A stretch of 64,000 nt of DNA, from positions 35,756,682 to 35,820,681 of the forward strand of contig NC_133104.1 in the NCBI RefSeq assembly GCF_022965805.1, given 5' to 3'. Both the position numbers and the translations under genes were made by a program. Positions 21,727 through 33,712 of the stretch are shown here, in pieces (position 1 is the stretch's first letter; every line of letters starts with the position of its first letter). Source of the DNA: Primulina eburnea. Its lineage: Eukaryota > Streptophyta > Magnoliopsida > Lamiales > Gesneriaceae. Under the pieces are notes generated by a model that saw nothing but the letters and a program-made list of their open reading frames with translations, did not search any database and was not told the origin of the DNA.

Positions 21727-22548
21727 TTCTATACTCAAGTTCAAAAAAACAGTGTGCATGATTGAAATCTAGAAGCATCAAAATTGAAGATACTATTCAA
21801 AAACTTTTTGGAACTTGATTTTGTTTTTCCGTCAAAAATTCGTAGAAATTCATATACTAGTCCGAAAGCTTTGATATTTGAAATTATATTGTAGAACAAG
21901 TTCAGAAACCTTCGGCAACAAAAATTATGGGCATCAGGGCGGCTCGTGTAGTTCATTCGTGAAGGTACTCCTAATGGGTTGCTTTCTGTTCATATAATGC
22001 ATACAGATCTGAAGCCACGCTTGGCTGAGGTGTTCCGAGAAGACTCCGTTCATCAAGATCTACAAATTTTGTATAAAAGTTTTCCGAGAAAAGCAACAAA
22101 TTTTGCCCTGAGTTTTAATTTTAAAACTGGATGACTGGCAACATCGTTATCGGAAAATACTCAATTCTCCTGAATTTCTGCCGTTTTTCCAACATGTATA
22201 GATTCTACTCAACACAATGAACAATATTTATGTTATAACCAGAACCTAAATAAAACATTAAGCAAGAGTTTCAAGTGCATAAACATGCAATCTAATGTTA
22301 TTTTTGGAAATATACCTTTGTAGATTCTCATGTTTTTTGATTTTTTGAATAATCCATGAAACCTTTTGAAACACCTCATATGTTTCTGAGTATGATAGGA
22401 AGTTCAGATAATTTTTCCAGAATTTTTTGAGAATGTTTACTAATTTTCAAGGATTTTGCTTATTTTTTGGCATTTTCTCACCTTTTTTTTTTCTCCTCTT
22501 TCTACTGATTTTGCGTGAATTTTTCATCTTTTACGATGATATGGTGGT

Positions 22549-22590
<42 letters not shown>

Positions 22591-22686
22591 TATTATTATT
22601 ACTATTATTATTATTATTATTATTATTATCATTATATGATTTAAATTCATTATTAATAATTATACTATTATAATTAGGTGGTTATA
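21727..22686 (-). repeat. 5' LTR of the chromovirus, second part
   Basis: It resumes TTCTATACTCAAG after the TSD of the Tekay-type element and parallels 3186-4577 of the left LTR without the Cassandra insertion. It contains (AC)n at about 22556-22580 followed by TATTAT repeats. It ends TTATA where the left copy ends TTACA. Confidence 0.85.
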
Positions 22687-22798
22687 ATTCTCAATCAAAA
22701 AATGAGGAGATTCTTGAAGCAAAAGGAGTGAGCTTCAATGTTGCGATCATTATTATTTCAGTAGGTTGTGCAACAATATCTTTGTTGTTGTCGAAAAT
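22687..22798. other. short unassigned flank
   Basis: About 110 bp between the chromovirus end and the first SIRE-like LTR sequence. One + frame encodes a short hydrophobic stretch (NVAIIIISVGCATISLLL), which could be chance. Nothing else is recognised. Confidence 0.3.
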
Positions 22799-23334
22799 GA
22801 TGGTCGCAAAATCGGACCGGCCAAACATCCTCGAGCCGAACGACTCGATAGAATAGCTCTGGTAATTTGGTCATATCTCTCAACTCCATTATTGAAAAAT
22901 AATTATTCAGAATGAGTTGCAAAGCTACGAAAATTATTTATAAATCATATTCCAAAGTTAAAGTCTGAATCAGAGCTTAAGAAGCTGATAAATTACAATG
23001 AATTTGCTGGTCTGCAACACGGTTACGCTATCGGCTAAACTTGAGAAGTTCCAGTATTTCAAGCATATAAGCTAAAATAAAGGGCTACAATTTAAATGTT
23101 CACCAATTTGCCCAAAATCAATGAATCAAGAGCTATAATCACATGATCGGACCACATTCATTCAATTGTTTAGCTCATCCAACCGTCTCATTCATTCAAT
23201 CGTTCAGCTCCCGAAGTTGTACCGGACCAAAAACCTGCCATAAACACGAATATGACAGTTTTTATGTCGGAAATCGTACAGAACATTTTTCAAACGGTCA
23301 TATTCTTGCATCTATTATATATATCACTCTTGGA

Positions 23335-23340
<6 letters not shown>

Positions 23341-23396
<56 letters not shown>
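23341..23396. repeat. (AT)n microsatellite
   Basis: About 28 AT units abut the left end of the long-TIR element; a similar run abuts its right end (25830-25890). The element therefore sits inside a TA repeat, which hides any target-site duplication. Confidence 0.95.
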
Positions 23397-23400
<4 letters not shown>

Positions 23401-25820
23401 GTTACCCTGCACCCTTGGGTGGCTGGCGCCCACGCGTGCATTTTATTTTATTTTTTTTTAAAATTTTAAAATCGGCGCATGCAAGGAAACAACGTTATTA
23501 GCGACGGTTTTCATTAATCCGTCGCTAATAACGGATTATTAAAAGCCGTCGCTCATAACGACGGATTATTAAAAACCGTCGCTAATAACGACGGTTTTTA
23601 AATAACCGTTGCTAAATGTCTAAATTTTTTAAAAAAAATCGGACAGATATAAAAACAATTTTACGAGGAAATGGGCGTACTTTCCTTCCCCAAAATTTCT
23701 TGCGCCCAAATTTCGTCACCGAAACCCAACTTCGCAAGTAGCTTCAATTTCCTTGCGGTATTCCGGAGATCTATTGCGGGTTATTTCGAAATCAGAAGGT
23801 AAATTTCATGTATTTTAAATTTCATATTCCCAAGATATTTGTAATTTAGGATTTGTTGATAATAGATCTTGTGTTTGAAAAACCAAGGGTCAAGCTGTTG
23901 GATTTTAAATGGGGTTTCGGTGGTTGTTCTGTAAATTTCATATTAAATTAAGAGAGAAGGTTGGCAAAGGGGAACACACGAAGCTAAAGATGATAGAAAG
24001 ACCATAGAGTTTATCTAAGCGATTAGTTGCGTCTCATTCTCGTGAAGCACTACTAAACTTTTTAAAATAAAAACAAGATTGTAGATTAGTGGTGAACATG
24101 TTTAATTTGTGAGTGCATTCACGTCACCTGAATTTATTATTAATTGATTTATTGGAATTTTGCGGGCAACAATGGAACCCATGAATGTTATCTTTATGGT
24201 TAGTGAATGAAGTCAGCTTTCAAAAAGTTGGGCTAGGGGGTTCGTTGGTAGTGAAAACAAGAAAATACAATAAGTTTTGTGAAACAAAATTGAATATTTT
24301 TATCAATTTTAATGTTTGCCGAGCTAGCTAGCATATTATGTGTATCAATTTTAATTTTGCTATTTTCATATTTAAAGAATGGACGAAAACAGCGGCGATG
24401 AAATGTCATACATTCCCCAAGTTGGAGACAATCAAAAGCCAAAGATTGGGATGAAATGTCATATTTAAGTTGTTTCTTTGATAATATTTCCTAATAATCG
24501 TTTTCATATTTACAGGTTGTACAAACACGTGGACAACTGGAATGGACTTCGACGACTGAAATTAATTTGTATGTTTTTATGTTGGATGGTGCAAAATTTT
24601 AATAAGATAATGCTCTGCTACAATGTTTGAGCTATATTAAAGTTAAATTTTAATTACATATTTTGTTGGAAAAACATTGTGAAGTTGTGTTCATATTCCT
24701 TGAATAATAATAAGATAGCGCTATGCTGATTTCTAATGCAATATTTTCTGCAGGAATGGGGCTGATCGAAGTTGCAATTGGTAGGATTCAGGGTGCTTGT
24801 CCGTAGTTATTTTAATAAGATAATGCTCTGCTTCAATTCATGGTTACAGTCATTGCAAATTTATTGCATATTAGCGCAACAGCTTTTGACTATATTTAGA
24901 AATGGACGAGTCATGACTTGTGAGAATGTTACCTTCTTCCCTTTTGGCATCATGGATGATTATAATAATTTACTATTGATGGTTTTCTATGCAGCTAGAT
25001 GCACCTCTCTCAGAACTCAAGTGTCACAAGTTCAACATCTATTGGATATGTCATTCGTCTTATGCTACAGAAGAGACGTAGGAGTTTTACACATGCACAT
25101 GTGAATAAGCTTAGCAAAACTTCATCATCAATGTTACCTGATGAATTTTTTTAGCTGTCAGAAAGCAATGCAAATTCTTGAGATATGTTCTATTATCTGC
25201 TTTAATTAGACATGCCTTTTGGATTGTTCAATTAATTAAAACTATTGTCATATATTATTTTCCATGGAAGAGAAAGGGCAGACGGTGATTGTAGGATATA
25301 TGGGTCCAGACTGGGAATGCTTTTTCTACTACCAAAACGGGAATTTTGCTTCAATATGCACGCATTAAAATTGTATTAGCTTGAAACTGCTCGAACGAAT
25401 CAGGAACGATATTTTTTCCACATAATACATACATAGATACCATGTGTAAAAGATCTATTTGAGTGCCACAATAGCAACAGAAACAAACTTCCTCCAAATG
25501 TAACTTCACTAATATAGAATTGCATAGCTAATATTGATATTTCATACCATGAGTGCCACAGCATAATAGTTAAACATGGGAACATAATCAAAAATTGTTT
25601 TTATATCTGTCCGATTATTTTTTAAAAATTTAGACATTTAGCGACGGTTATTTACAAACCGTCGTTATTAGCGACGGTTTTTAATAATCCGTCGTTATTA
25701 GCGACGGATTAATGAAAACCGTCGCTAATAAAGCTGTTTTAAAATTTTTTAAAAAATAAAATAAAATGCACGCGTGGGCGCCAGCCCACGGTTACCCTGC
25801 ACCCAAAGGTGCAGGGTAAC
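23401..25820. mobile_element. 2.4-kb DNA element with about 240-bp TIRs and no transposase
   Basis: The left end GTTACCCTGCACCC and right end GGTGCAGGGTAAC are inverted. The inverted similarity continues for about 240 bp on each side (23401-23661 and 25587-25820) through GCTGGCGCCCACGCGTGCA and an array of TTAGCGACGG / CCGTCGCTAA units. Long TIRs suggest a Mutator-like or foldback element. The interior shows no transposase; it shows intron-exon-like organisation instead (see the entry for 23662-25586). It lies inside the first SIRE-like LTR. Confidence 0.75.
23662..25586 (+). other. exon-like interior of the long-TIR element
   Basis: The interior begins with a C-rich, 5'-UTR-like stretch that ends CAGAAG/GTAAATTTC. 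Further segments are preceded by good acceptors: TATTTACAG at about 24516, TTTTCTGCAG at about 24754 and TTCTATGCAG at about 24993. This looks like a spliced transcript or captured gene fragments on the + strand. No long open frame links the segments; the longest (24772-25104, 110 residues) crosses one of the acceptors and is probably fortuitous. I do not recognise a source gene. Confidence 0.4.
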
Positions 25821-25826
25821 AATTCT

Positions 25827-25893
<67 letters not shown>

Positions 25894-26833
25894 AATTTCC
25901 TTCAAAATCGTGTATTTGAAAATCAAATACATGATTTTGAAGAGAATTCAAAACACGGGCACCCTACATGAAGAAATTAGATAATTCAAAACACGGGCAC
26001 CTTACATGAAGAAATTAAATAAAATGATAGCAAGGCCAAAAAGGGAGTCTATATAGATATAATTGCTTAGTCAGAGATTTTCTCCTTGTGTGTGAAGATA
26101 CATTTAAGATTATATATGTTCTAATGAATTAATTTCCTCACATACACAATCATTCACATATAAAAAAAATGAGCTTCAAATTTTAGTCGAGTGATAGTGT
26201 AACGTACCCTAATTTTTTAACTACTTCAAAATTTGAAGAAAAATTTAAAATTTTCTTAAATATAAAATCTATAAGGTCGTCACTCATCATTCATCATATT
26301 AATATTTGAAATCAACATCACCAAATAAATTTTCCAACAACATACTTGTTTCAAATGTCTCACATCCAACATAAAAGCAGAGTATTTTAAACTTTTCATA
26401 AAAACATAAACTTAGTGGTCCTCGAGTTTAGCCTTCTGCTCAGTCCAAGCCTGCCCCTTGGTCGCCACCTCATGTCTCCTCCTCCACATAATCACCTGCA
26501 TCGATCAAGTCTAGTGAGTCTAAAGACTCAACACGTATAAACTGGAGATAGCAAGTACTACATAATAAAACCACATAAAATTTCAAAATATAACATACAT
26601 ACTTGAAAGTTGAACCTACATCATAAACTTGAATTTACATACATACATAATTAGACGTGCCATCAACTTAAACTTTTCATAAACATACTTGAATATACTT
26701 GAACATACATAACTTCAATATTTTTCGTAGAGGATGTTTCAAAACAAGTGACCCATAACATAATAAATGCCTGATCAGACAAACCACAGTACTGGGCTGA
26801 CAGAAACGTATCAACTGCCACATACATAAGATC

Positions 26834-26955
26834 CCCGTTCATAATTTAACGGGCTGGTTGGTCCCCGTTCATAATTTAAAGCTTTCCAACCTCGATCTAA
26901 CACGTTCATAATTTAACGGGTGGATTGGTCCCCGTTCATAATTTAACGCTTTCCA
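26834..26955. repeat. four spaced CGTTCATAATTTAACG units
   Basis: The first unit, CCCGTTCATAATTTAACGGG, has a 6-bp inverted repeat at its ends. The other three copies differ at their ends (one reads AAAGC, one ACGTT..., one ...AACGC). The same cluster recurs in the other LTR at about 34361-34470. Confidence 0.8.
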
Positions 26956-27357
26956 ATCCTAAACATAATTTGGTCACAAGACATTTAGCATACCTCAAAA
27001 ACTTAAAATATTTTCTTTGCATGTCATACATACTTACTTGGTGTTGAGGGATTCGTTGGATCTCACTTGGGGCCGTTACTACACATACTAACATGAATTT
27101 AAAATACTTAACTTGCATGTCTTAGACGTAGATACTTGAGCTCACCACCAAAGTGAATAAGTAGCATATGACATTCTAGTTCGCTCCGGACTTGACCTCG
27201 TATAATCATCGTACTAAACCATGACATAAACCATAAAACAAGTCCTATATTTTTATATAAGTAAATTTTTAACCATCGTGCTAAACCGTGATATAGAACC
27301 CCGAAGCAAATCCTAAAAAAATTATAAAAAAATTTTTTTTTAATTTTTTTTATACGG

Positions 27358-27388
27358 GTACACGGACCCCGTGTAGGGGTCCGTGTAC
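27358..27388. repeat. perfect 13-bp inverted repeat hairpin in the LTR
   Basis: GTACACGGACCCC and GGGGTCCGTGTAC flank a GTGTA loop. The other LTR has the same hairpin with one mismatch at 34881-34911. Further GGGTCCGGGTAG-type sequence follows. The position in the LTR suggests a structured RNA leader, but this is inference. Confidence 0.8.
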
Positions 27389-28917
27389 GGGTCCGGGTAG
27401 GCACGAAAATTTCGTATTTTTGGAGTAAAACGGACACGGACTCCGTGTAGGGGTCCGGGTAGACACTGAACTTGCAAACTCACGAACATTCACTAGCTTA
27501 TTCATTCACCCTTTCAATCCAAGCCTAAGGACCATGAACCAACACCTCAAAACTCATCCTAGGATGTTATTACATTGATTGAAACCCATACAAATACCCC
27601 AAACATCGAGAAATAACTTCAATACAACAATAAGCCGTAATTCGACTTCGTTTCGCTTCCTACGACTTCTATTACATTCCAAGCCCATCCCGACCCAAAC
27701 GAACCACCAAATAACACCTAAACACATCCCATAACATATCTAAATGCAGTAACACAAGCCCGGCGATGTCCAACGGAGCCTGCAACAAATAACTTCAAGA
27801 ACATGTCAAGAACACATTTTCATAAAAGTTGCAGTTTGAGCAGTCCCACGAAAACAATCATAACTCACTCATTTCTTATCCAAATATTTCGAATTTTATA
27901 TCAAATCGAAGGCATCGAAAAGTTCTACGTTTTTGTTGTTGAATGTTTTCTCAAAATATGAACCGAAATTTCGCAGTTTTTACCAGAACCATAAAAACGA
28001 AAATTTTAGATCTAAAAATCGTTTCAAAAGCTGTCCCAACGTATTTGCTCAAACTTCTACACATGATTTTAAGCATAAATAACAACACACGCATAATATG
28101 ACATGATCGATACAGTAAAGAGAGATTATACGTGCCTTTGACGATTAAATAATACTGAAACGACGACACTGAAGCGGAGACGGAGCGAGAGACAATCCGG
28201 GACGAAGGTGGCTCGATTTTCTTGAAATAAACTCAACAAAATATTGCTGGAAATTTCAGAGGGAAGGAACGATTGCTGAAGAAGAAGTTGGAGAGGAGAG
28301 AAATGATATAGAGGTTGATGGAGGAGAGTTTAAAGAAAAATTCTCTTCTCTCCTTAGTCAAATAAAATAATAAACATGTGTGTTATGTTTATAATGAAGG
28401 GGTGTGTGTATACGTGTATGAGTGTGTGTGAAAAGGTATTGGAATAATTGAATATTTTAATATGTGTGTGTGGTGTGTAATAAACCGCCTAATTAGTAAT
28501 TATAAAGTGTTTTTTTTAAAATAAATAAATCATGCTAATAAAAATGTTAACAAATCAACAAATTAATACAATTCTAATCCCATAATAAATTTACTAAAAT
28601 TCCCTAATAGATAAACTTTAAAAGTTTAAAAATCCTAAAATGACTTAATATTTAGATTAGGGTTTAAAAATATTAAACTTCATAAATTATTTAAAATGCC
28701 TCAAACCTAACTTAAAATAAAATACCACAATTAAAGTCACTAAAAATCATCCCGGTCTCTTTTCCTCGATCCCGCCTCGAATAATCGTCTGAAACCTAAA
28801 CTTGAGAAAATATTTATTTTAACATGCATCAAATAAACATAAATAATTAAAATAATGAAATTTCATAAATTAAATAAATGCATATATTTTTACGTATACA
28901 GATTCTTGGGCTTTACA

Positions 28918-28931
28918 GTTTCTCCCCCACT
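28918..28931 (-). other. polypurine tract of Tekay-type family B
   Basis: The + strand GTTTCTCCCCCACT complements a G-rich purine run ending at the LTR start. It marks the plus-strand primer. Confidence 0.75.
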
Positions 28932-28953
28932 TATAAAAATTTCATCCTCGAAA

Positions 28954-30001
28954 TTAAGTCTTACCGAACAACTCCGGGTAGCGAAGTCTCATGTCTGCTT
29001 CAGCTTCCCAAGTGGCCTCCTCCACTGATTGATTCAGCCACTGGACTTTGACTAGCTTAGTCGTCTTGTTCCGAAGCCTACGCTCTTGCATGTCTAAGAT
29101 TTGAATCGGTCATTCCTCATAAGACAGATCTGGAGTCAACTGCAATGGCTCATGGCTCAGAATATGCGAAGGATTAGCTAGATACTTCCTCAACATAGAA
29201 ACGTGGAACACATTGTGCACTCCAGACAAATTCGGCGGTAAGGATACACGATAAGCTAGAGTTCCAACTCTGTCAAGAATTTCGAACGGCCCAATAAATC
29301 TCGGACTAAGCTTGCCTCTCTTCCCAAATCTCATAACACCCTTCATAGGTGCTATTTTGACAAATACATGATCACCTACGGCAAACTCAAGATCCCTTCT
29401 TCTCTTGTCAGCATAACTCTTTTGACGGCTCTGAGCGGTCTTCATTCTGTCACGAATCTTGACTACCACATCTGCAGTCTGCTGAACTATCTCTGGACCA
29501 AGTTCTGATCTCTCACCGACTTCATCCCAATGAATCGGTGATCTGCACTTTCTTCCATATAGTGCTTCATAAGGAGCCATACCTATAGAGGATTGAAAAC
29601 TGTTGTTGTAGGTAAACTCCACTAGAGGTAACTTCGACTCCCAAGTCCCCTGAAAATCAATCATACAGGCTCTCAGCAAATCCTCCAAAATCCGTATCAC
29701 ACTGCTCAGACTGACCATCTGTCTGCGGGTGAAATGCTGTACTGAAAAGCAACTTCGTCCCCATGGCTGCATGTAAGCTCTTCCAGAAAGACGATGTGAA
29801 CCTCGGGTCCCTGTCGGACACGATCGAAACTGGAATCCCGTGCAAACGGACTATCTCCCGGATATAAAGCTCTGCATACTGAGTCATGGAGAAAATCATT
29901 TTCACCGGTAAGAAATGTGCTGACTTAGTGAGTCGGTCCACAATAACCCAAATAGCATTAAAACCCATAACTGATCTTGGCAACCCAACAACAAAATCCA
30001 T
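28954..30001 (-). pseudogene. integrase and chromodomain of Tekay-type family B
   Basis: At 29657-30001 the catalytic core reads [23 protein letters not shown] and TAFHPQTDGQSE. Then a frameshift near 29700 moves the frame to 29110-29772, which carries LPLVEFTYNNSFQ, YGRKCRSP and VHNVFHVSMLRKYL. A TGA at 29108-29110, probably from CGA, separates this from the chromodomain (QWLNQSVEEATWEAEADM) that ends at 28954. It could not yield an active integrase. Confidence 0.88.
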
Positions 30002-30019
30002 AGTGATATTCTCCCATTT

Positions 30020-32299
30020 TCACTCTGGAATAGGGAGTGGCTTAAGCATTCCTGCTGGACTCTGATGCTCTGCCTTCACCTGTTGACAAGTGAGGCATTC
30101 TGACACAAATCTGCGGATGTCTCGCTTCATCCCTGGCCACCAATACAAAATCTGTAGGTCTTTGTATATCTTGGTACCTCCTGGATGAATAGAATACGGA
30201 GATGCATGTGCCTCTGATAAAATATCATGTCTAATTGAATCAACACTAGGCACCCACATTCTATCTCTGTATCTCACAATACCATCGGACACTGAATAGA
30301 GTACACTGCCCTTGGCTTCATCTTTCAGCCTCCATTTCAATAACTGCTCATCTGAAGGCTGACCTGCTCGGATACGGTCTAACAAGGAAGATTGGACCGT
30401 CAGATTAGACAGCTTAGGAGCTCTGCCATCGCGATAAACTTCCAAGTCAAACCTTTGAATCTCAGACTGAAGAGATCTCTGCACTGACAGCTGTGCTAAG
30501 ATTGCTACCTTTCTACTCAAAGCATCTGCCACAACATTAGCTTTCCCTGGATGATAGCTAATTTCACAATCATAGTCTTTTACTAACTCTAACCACCGTC
30601 TATGTCTCATGTTAAGTTCTTTTTGCGTGAAGAAATACTTTAGACTATTGTGATCAGTGAATATCTGACATCTCTCGCCGTACAAATAATGTCTCCAAAT
30701 CTTCAAAGCAAAGACCACGGCAGCTAACTCGAGATCATGAGTCGGATAATTCTTTTCATGCACTTTTAACTGTCTTGAAGCATAAGCTATAACCCGACCA
30801 TTCTGCATCAATACTGCGCCCAAACCGAGCTTAGAAGCATCGGTGTACAACACAAAATTATCTTGTCCTGCTGGCATGGCTAACACTGGCGCTGTGATAA
30901 GAGCTTGTTTCAAGGTATCAAAACTCTTCTGACACTCTTCACTCCATATGAATTTGACATTCTTCTTGGTCAATAAGGTGAGTGGCACTGCTATCGAAGA
31001 AAATCCCTGAATAAACTTTCTGTAGTAGCCTGCTAAGCCTAGGAAACTGTGGATCTCTGATGCATTCTTCGGCTCAATCCATTCTTTAACTGTCACCACC
31101 TTAGCTGGATCCACCTCAATACCACTGCTAGATATTATATGTCCTAAAAATGCTATTTTCTCCAACCAAAATTCACACTTACTGAATTTTGCATACAACT
31201 TGTGTCTCTGCAAAACCTGTAACATTGTTCTCAAATGCTGACTATGCTCCTCATGGCTCTTCGAATATATAAGAATATCGTCAATGAATACTATGACGAA
31301 CTGATCGAGGAACGGCTGAAATACTCGGTTCATGAGATCGATGAAAATAGCTGGAGCATTTGTCACTCCAAATGGCATCACTAAGAACTCGTAATGCCCA
31401 TATCTGGTCCTGAAAGCTGTCTTGTGGACATCTGCATCCTTCACTTTCAGCTGGTGATACCCTGATCGAAGATCTATCTTAGAGAACACTGTAGATCCCT
31501 GCAACTGATCGAACAGGTCCTCGATTCTTGGTAGTGGGTATTTATTCTTGATCGTTACCTTGTTCAACTCTCGGTAATCGATGCACAGTCTCATGCTCCC
31601 ATCTTTCTATTTCACAAAGAGCACTGGTGCTCCCCATGGTGAGAAACTAGAGCGAATAAATTCCTTGTCAAGAAGCTCCTAAATCTGCTGTTTGAGTTCT
31701 AACATCTCAGCTGGAGCTAGACGTTACGATGCCTTAGATATTGGCACGGTGCCTGGCATGAGATCAATGGCAAACTCCACCTCTCTATCTGGTGGAAGGC
31801 CTGTGACATCATCTGGAAAGACGTCTGGGAAGTCCCTGACTACTAGCACGTCTGATAAAGATGGAGTGGGTACTTCAGGTGTAGATGTCATGCTGGCTAA
31901 GAAAGCCTGACAACCCTTGGAAATCAGTCTCCTCGCCTGCATTCAGGAGATCATGCGAGGAAAACTCCTCCATCTGGATGGCTCAAATAAAAACTGCTCC
32001 ATTCCCAACGGTCTAATCAGTACTGATATTTTCTGGAAATCAATCAGAACTCTGTTCTTAGTCAGCCAGTCCATTCTCAAAATAATATCGAACTCTGGCA
32101 TTGGTAGCAGGATCAAATCTGCATACACTAAATGGCCATGCAATTCTAGATCGATATCTCTGATCACTCTAGTAGCTAACAGCTCTTCCCCTGATGGGAC
32201 TGTCACTGAATAATTCACGTCGAGGCCGATGGTCTTGATATCCAAGTGACTAGCGAACATCTCTGAGATGAATGAATGGGTGGCTCCTGAGTCTATCAA
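30020..32299 (-). pseudogene. protease, RT and RNase H of Tekay-type family B
   Basis: At 31943-32299 the protease has an intact active-site loop MIDSGATHSFIS and the later FDIILRMDWL motif. The same frame then passes in-frame stops at 31943-31945, about 31722, 31680-31682 and 31604-31606. It continues as an open 524-residue stretch (30020-31594) with RT motifs [20 protein letters not shown] and the RNase H motif [13 protein letters not shown]. The stop at 30020 is a TGA where related elements have Trp. All breaks but the frameshift in integrase are single-base nonsense changes, so this copy was lost mainly by point mutation. Confidence 0.9.
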
Positions 32300-32453
32300 G
32301 GCCTGAGTAGCTATTCTCTTAATGAAAATACTTCCTGAGAGACGTTAGCACAACACGAAACTTATATCCCAAAATTACTAACATTATCCTTGAGCATAGA
32401 AGAGATCGATATATTCTAAGTCACTCAAAAATATTACGAGCACACTAATAATC

Positions 32454-33490
32454 TTAATAAATTCCAACACTCACAAAAAATAATACTGAGTTTAGGTAAG
32501 AAAGTTTACCGGTCAGTAAGGTAGTGTCTGGATTCGCCTCCTGTTCATGCATGGCGAACACTCTGCCCTGAGTTGGCTGTTTCCACTGTGGGCACTCTTT
32601 CAGCATGTGGTCACTGGCTCCACACTTAACTGGACCTTTGCCCATCGGCGGTCCCTGATATGGCTTCTTCCTCGGCGGCCCTTGGTAAGGCCTCTTATGC
32701 TGAGTTCGCTGATGCTGCTGCTGCTGCTGGTGTTGCGGTGGTGCCTGATAGGGCCTCTTGCCCTGCCTGTCCGCCTCGATATCCCTCAGATCTTGTTCTG
32801 CCGCCAAAGCTCTAGAAACGGCAACTGCATATGTAGTAGGGCCAGCTACCCTTACATCACGTCGCAAGATAGGCCGCAAACCATCCATAAAATGTCTCAG
32901 CTTTGCCTGGATATCATTAGAAATCAGGGGTACAAAGTAACACCCCGTCTCAAACTTCCTGACGAAATCTGCCACGCTGTTATCTCCTTGACGCAACGTC
33001 ATAAATTCTCTGGTCAATCGGGATCTTACCTCTTCAGTGAAGTACTTGGCGAAGAACAATTCCTTGAATCCCGTCAAGCCAAAGTCTGCAAATTCACTGC
33101 CACTGATGCGCTCTCCCACCATAGCCTAGCGTCCCCTGACAGAAGGAACGTGGCACACCTGACCCTATCAGCATCGGTCAGCTCCATAAAATCGAAGATT
33201 ACCTCGATGGACTTGATCCATCCTTCGGCTATCATCGTGTCAGTGGTACCCGAGAACTCCTTTGGACTCATTCTCCTGAACCTTTCATACACTGCTTCTG
33301 GCCTGGGTCTCTCCTCTGCACCCATTGCTGCAGCGTGGTTCCCCGCAAACTGTGCGAAGAATTGAGTCATGCCTGCAAGCATCTGTGCCTGCATATCTGG
33401 TGGTGGAGGAGGAGTGGCCACCCTGTCTCCATCATAAGTCTCTCTGTCCTCATCCCTTGCTCCACGGGCAATCAAACATCTAGGAGGCAT
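32454..33490 (-). pseudogene. gag of Tekay-type family B
   Basis: The start is at 33490 (MPPRCLIARG). The N-terminal frame (33074-33490) has the capsid motif FSGTTDTMIAEGWIKSIEVIF and RLWWESA. A frameshift near 33100 moves to 32454-33122, with FFAKYFTEEVRSRLTREFM and a glutamine/proline-rich linker. It ends in a degenerate zinc knuckle (KCGASDHMLKECP) in which the first CX2C pair is incomplete. About 150 bp before the protease frame looks unrelated to coding sequence. Confidence 0.85.
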
Positions 33491-33698
33491 ACTGTTCTAA
33501 AATTTACCCAACATGCGTGAACATAATATAAATTACATAAGATTCACATAACTTAAATTTTAAATATGCCCATGCTGAAATCATGACTAAATACTTACTA
33601 CATAACATAATTTCAAAACTTTAAAACTTACAGACTGAAGATGGGACTTCGTGAGCTTGTTGTGACTGGCAGTAAGCATAACCCTTTTCAAGAACACG

Positions 33699-33710
33699 GC
33701 TCTGATACCA
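33699..33710 (-). other. primer-binding site of Tekay-type family B
   Basis: The - strand reads TGGTATCAGAGC, an exact Met-tRNA primer site, two bases inside the right LTR. Confidence 0.88.
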
Positions 33711-33712
33711 AC

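Larger units (their letters stand above)
1956..22686 (-). mobile_element. old chromovirus (Ty3/gypsy) with 2.6-kb LTRs, heavily nested
   Basis: The two LTRs begin TGTGGGCCC (1956 and 13074) and align over their whole length, including a shared end TATACTATTATAATT...TTA(C/T)A at 4577 and 22686. Between them, on the - strand, lie decayed gag, protease, RT, RNase H and integrase with a chromodomain. A primer-binding site touches the right LTR and a polypurine tract touches the left one, so the element runs right to left. The candidate TSD is imperfect (GTCCT at 1951-1955 against ATTCT at 22687-22691), in keeping with age. Three later insertions interrupt it: 3644-4042, 9674-12772 and 14302-21721. 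Confidence 0.85.
26198..28917 (-). repeat. 3' LTR of Tekay-type family B
   Basis: At 2720 bp it aligns with 33713-36457. It contains the perfect palindrome TGAGTCTAAAGACTCA (26515-26530), a cluster of four CGTTCATAATTTAACG units (26834-26955) and a strong hairpin (27358-27388). The + end CTTTACA is followed by the polypurine tract (complement of TTTCTCCCCCAC). Confidence 0.9.

Noticed and set aside
24772..25104. 110-residue ORF in the long-TIR element as a transposase
   Set aside because: No transposase motif; the frame runs across a likely splice acceptor and its composition is not protein-like.
24233..25104. Autonomous MULE or CACTA transposase gene
   Set aside because: No catalytic motifs in any frame, and the termini are GTTACCC rather than CACTA.
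32547..33365. 272-residue + strand ORF
   Set aside because: It is antisense to the family B gag frames, with no domain; coding sense is on the - strand.
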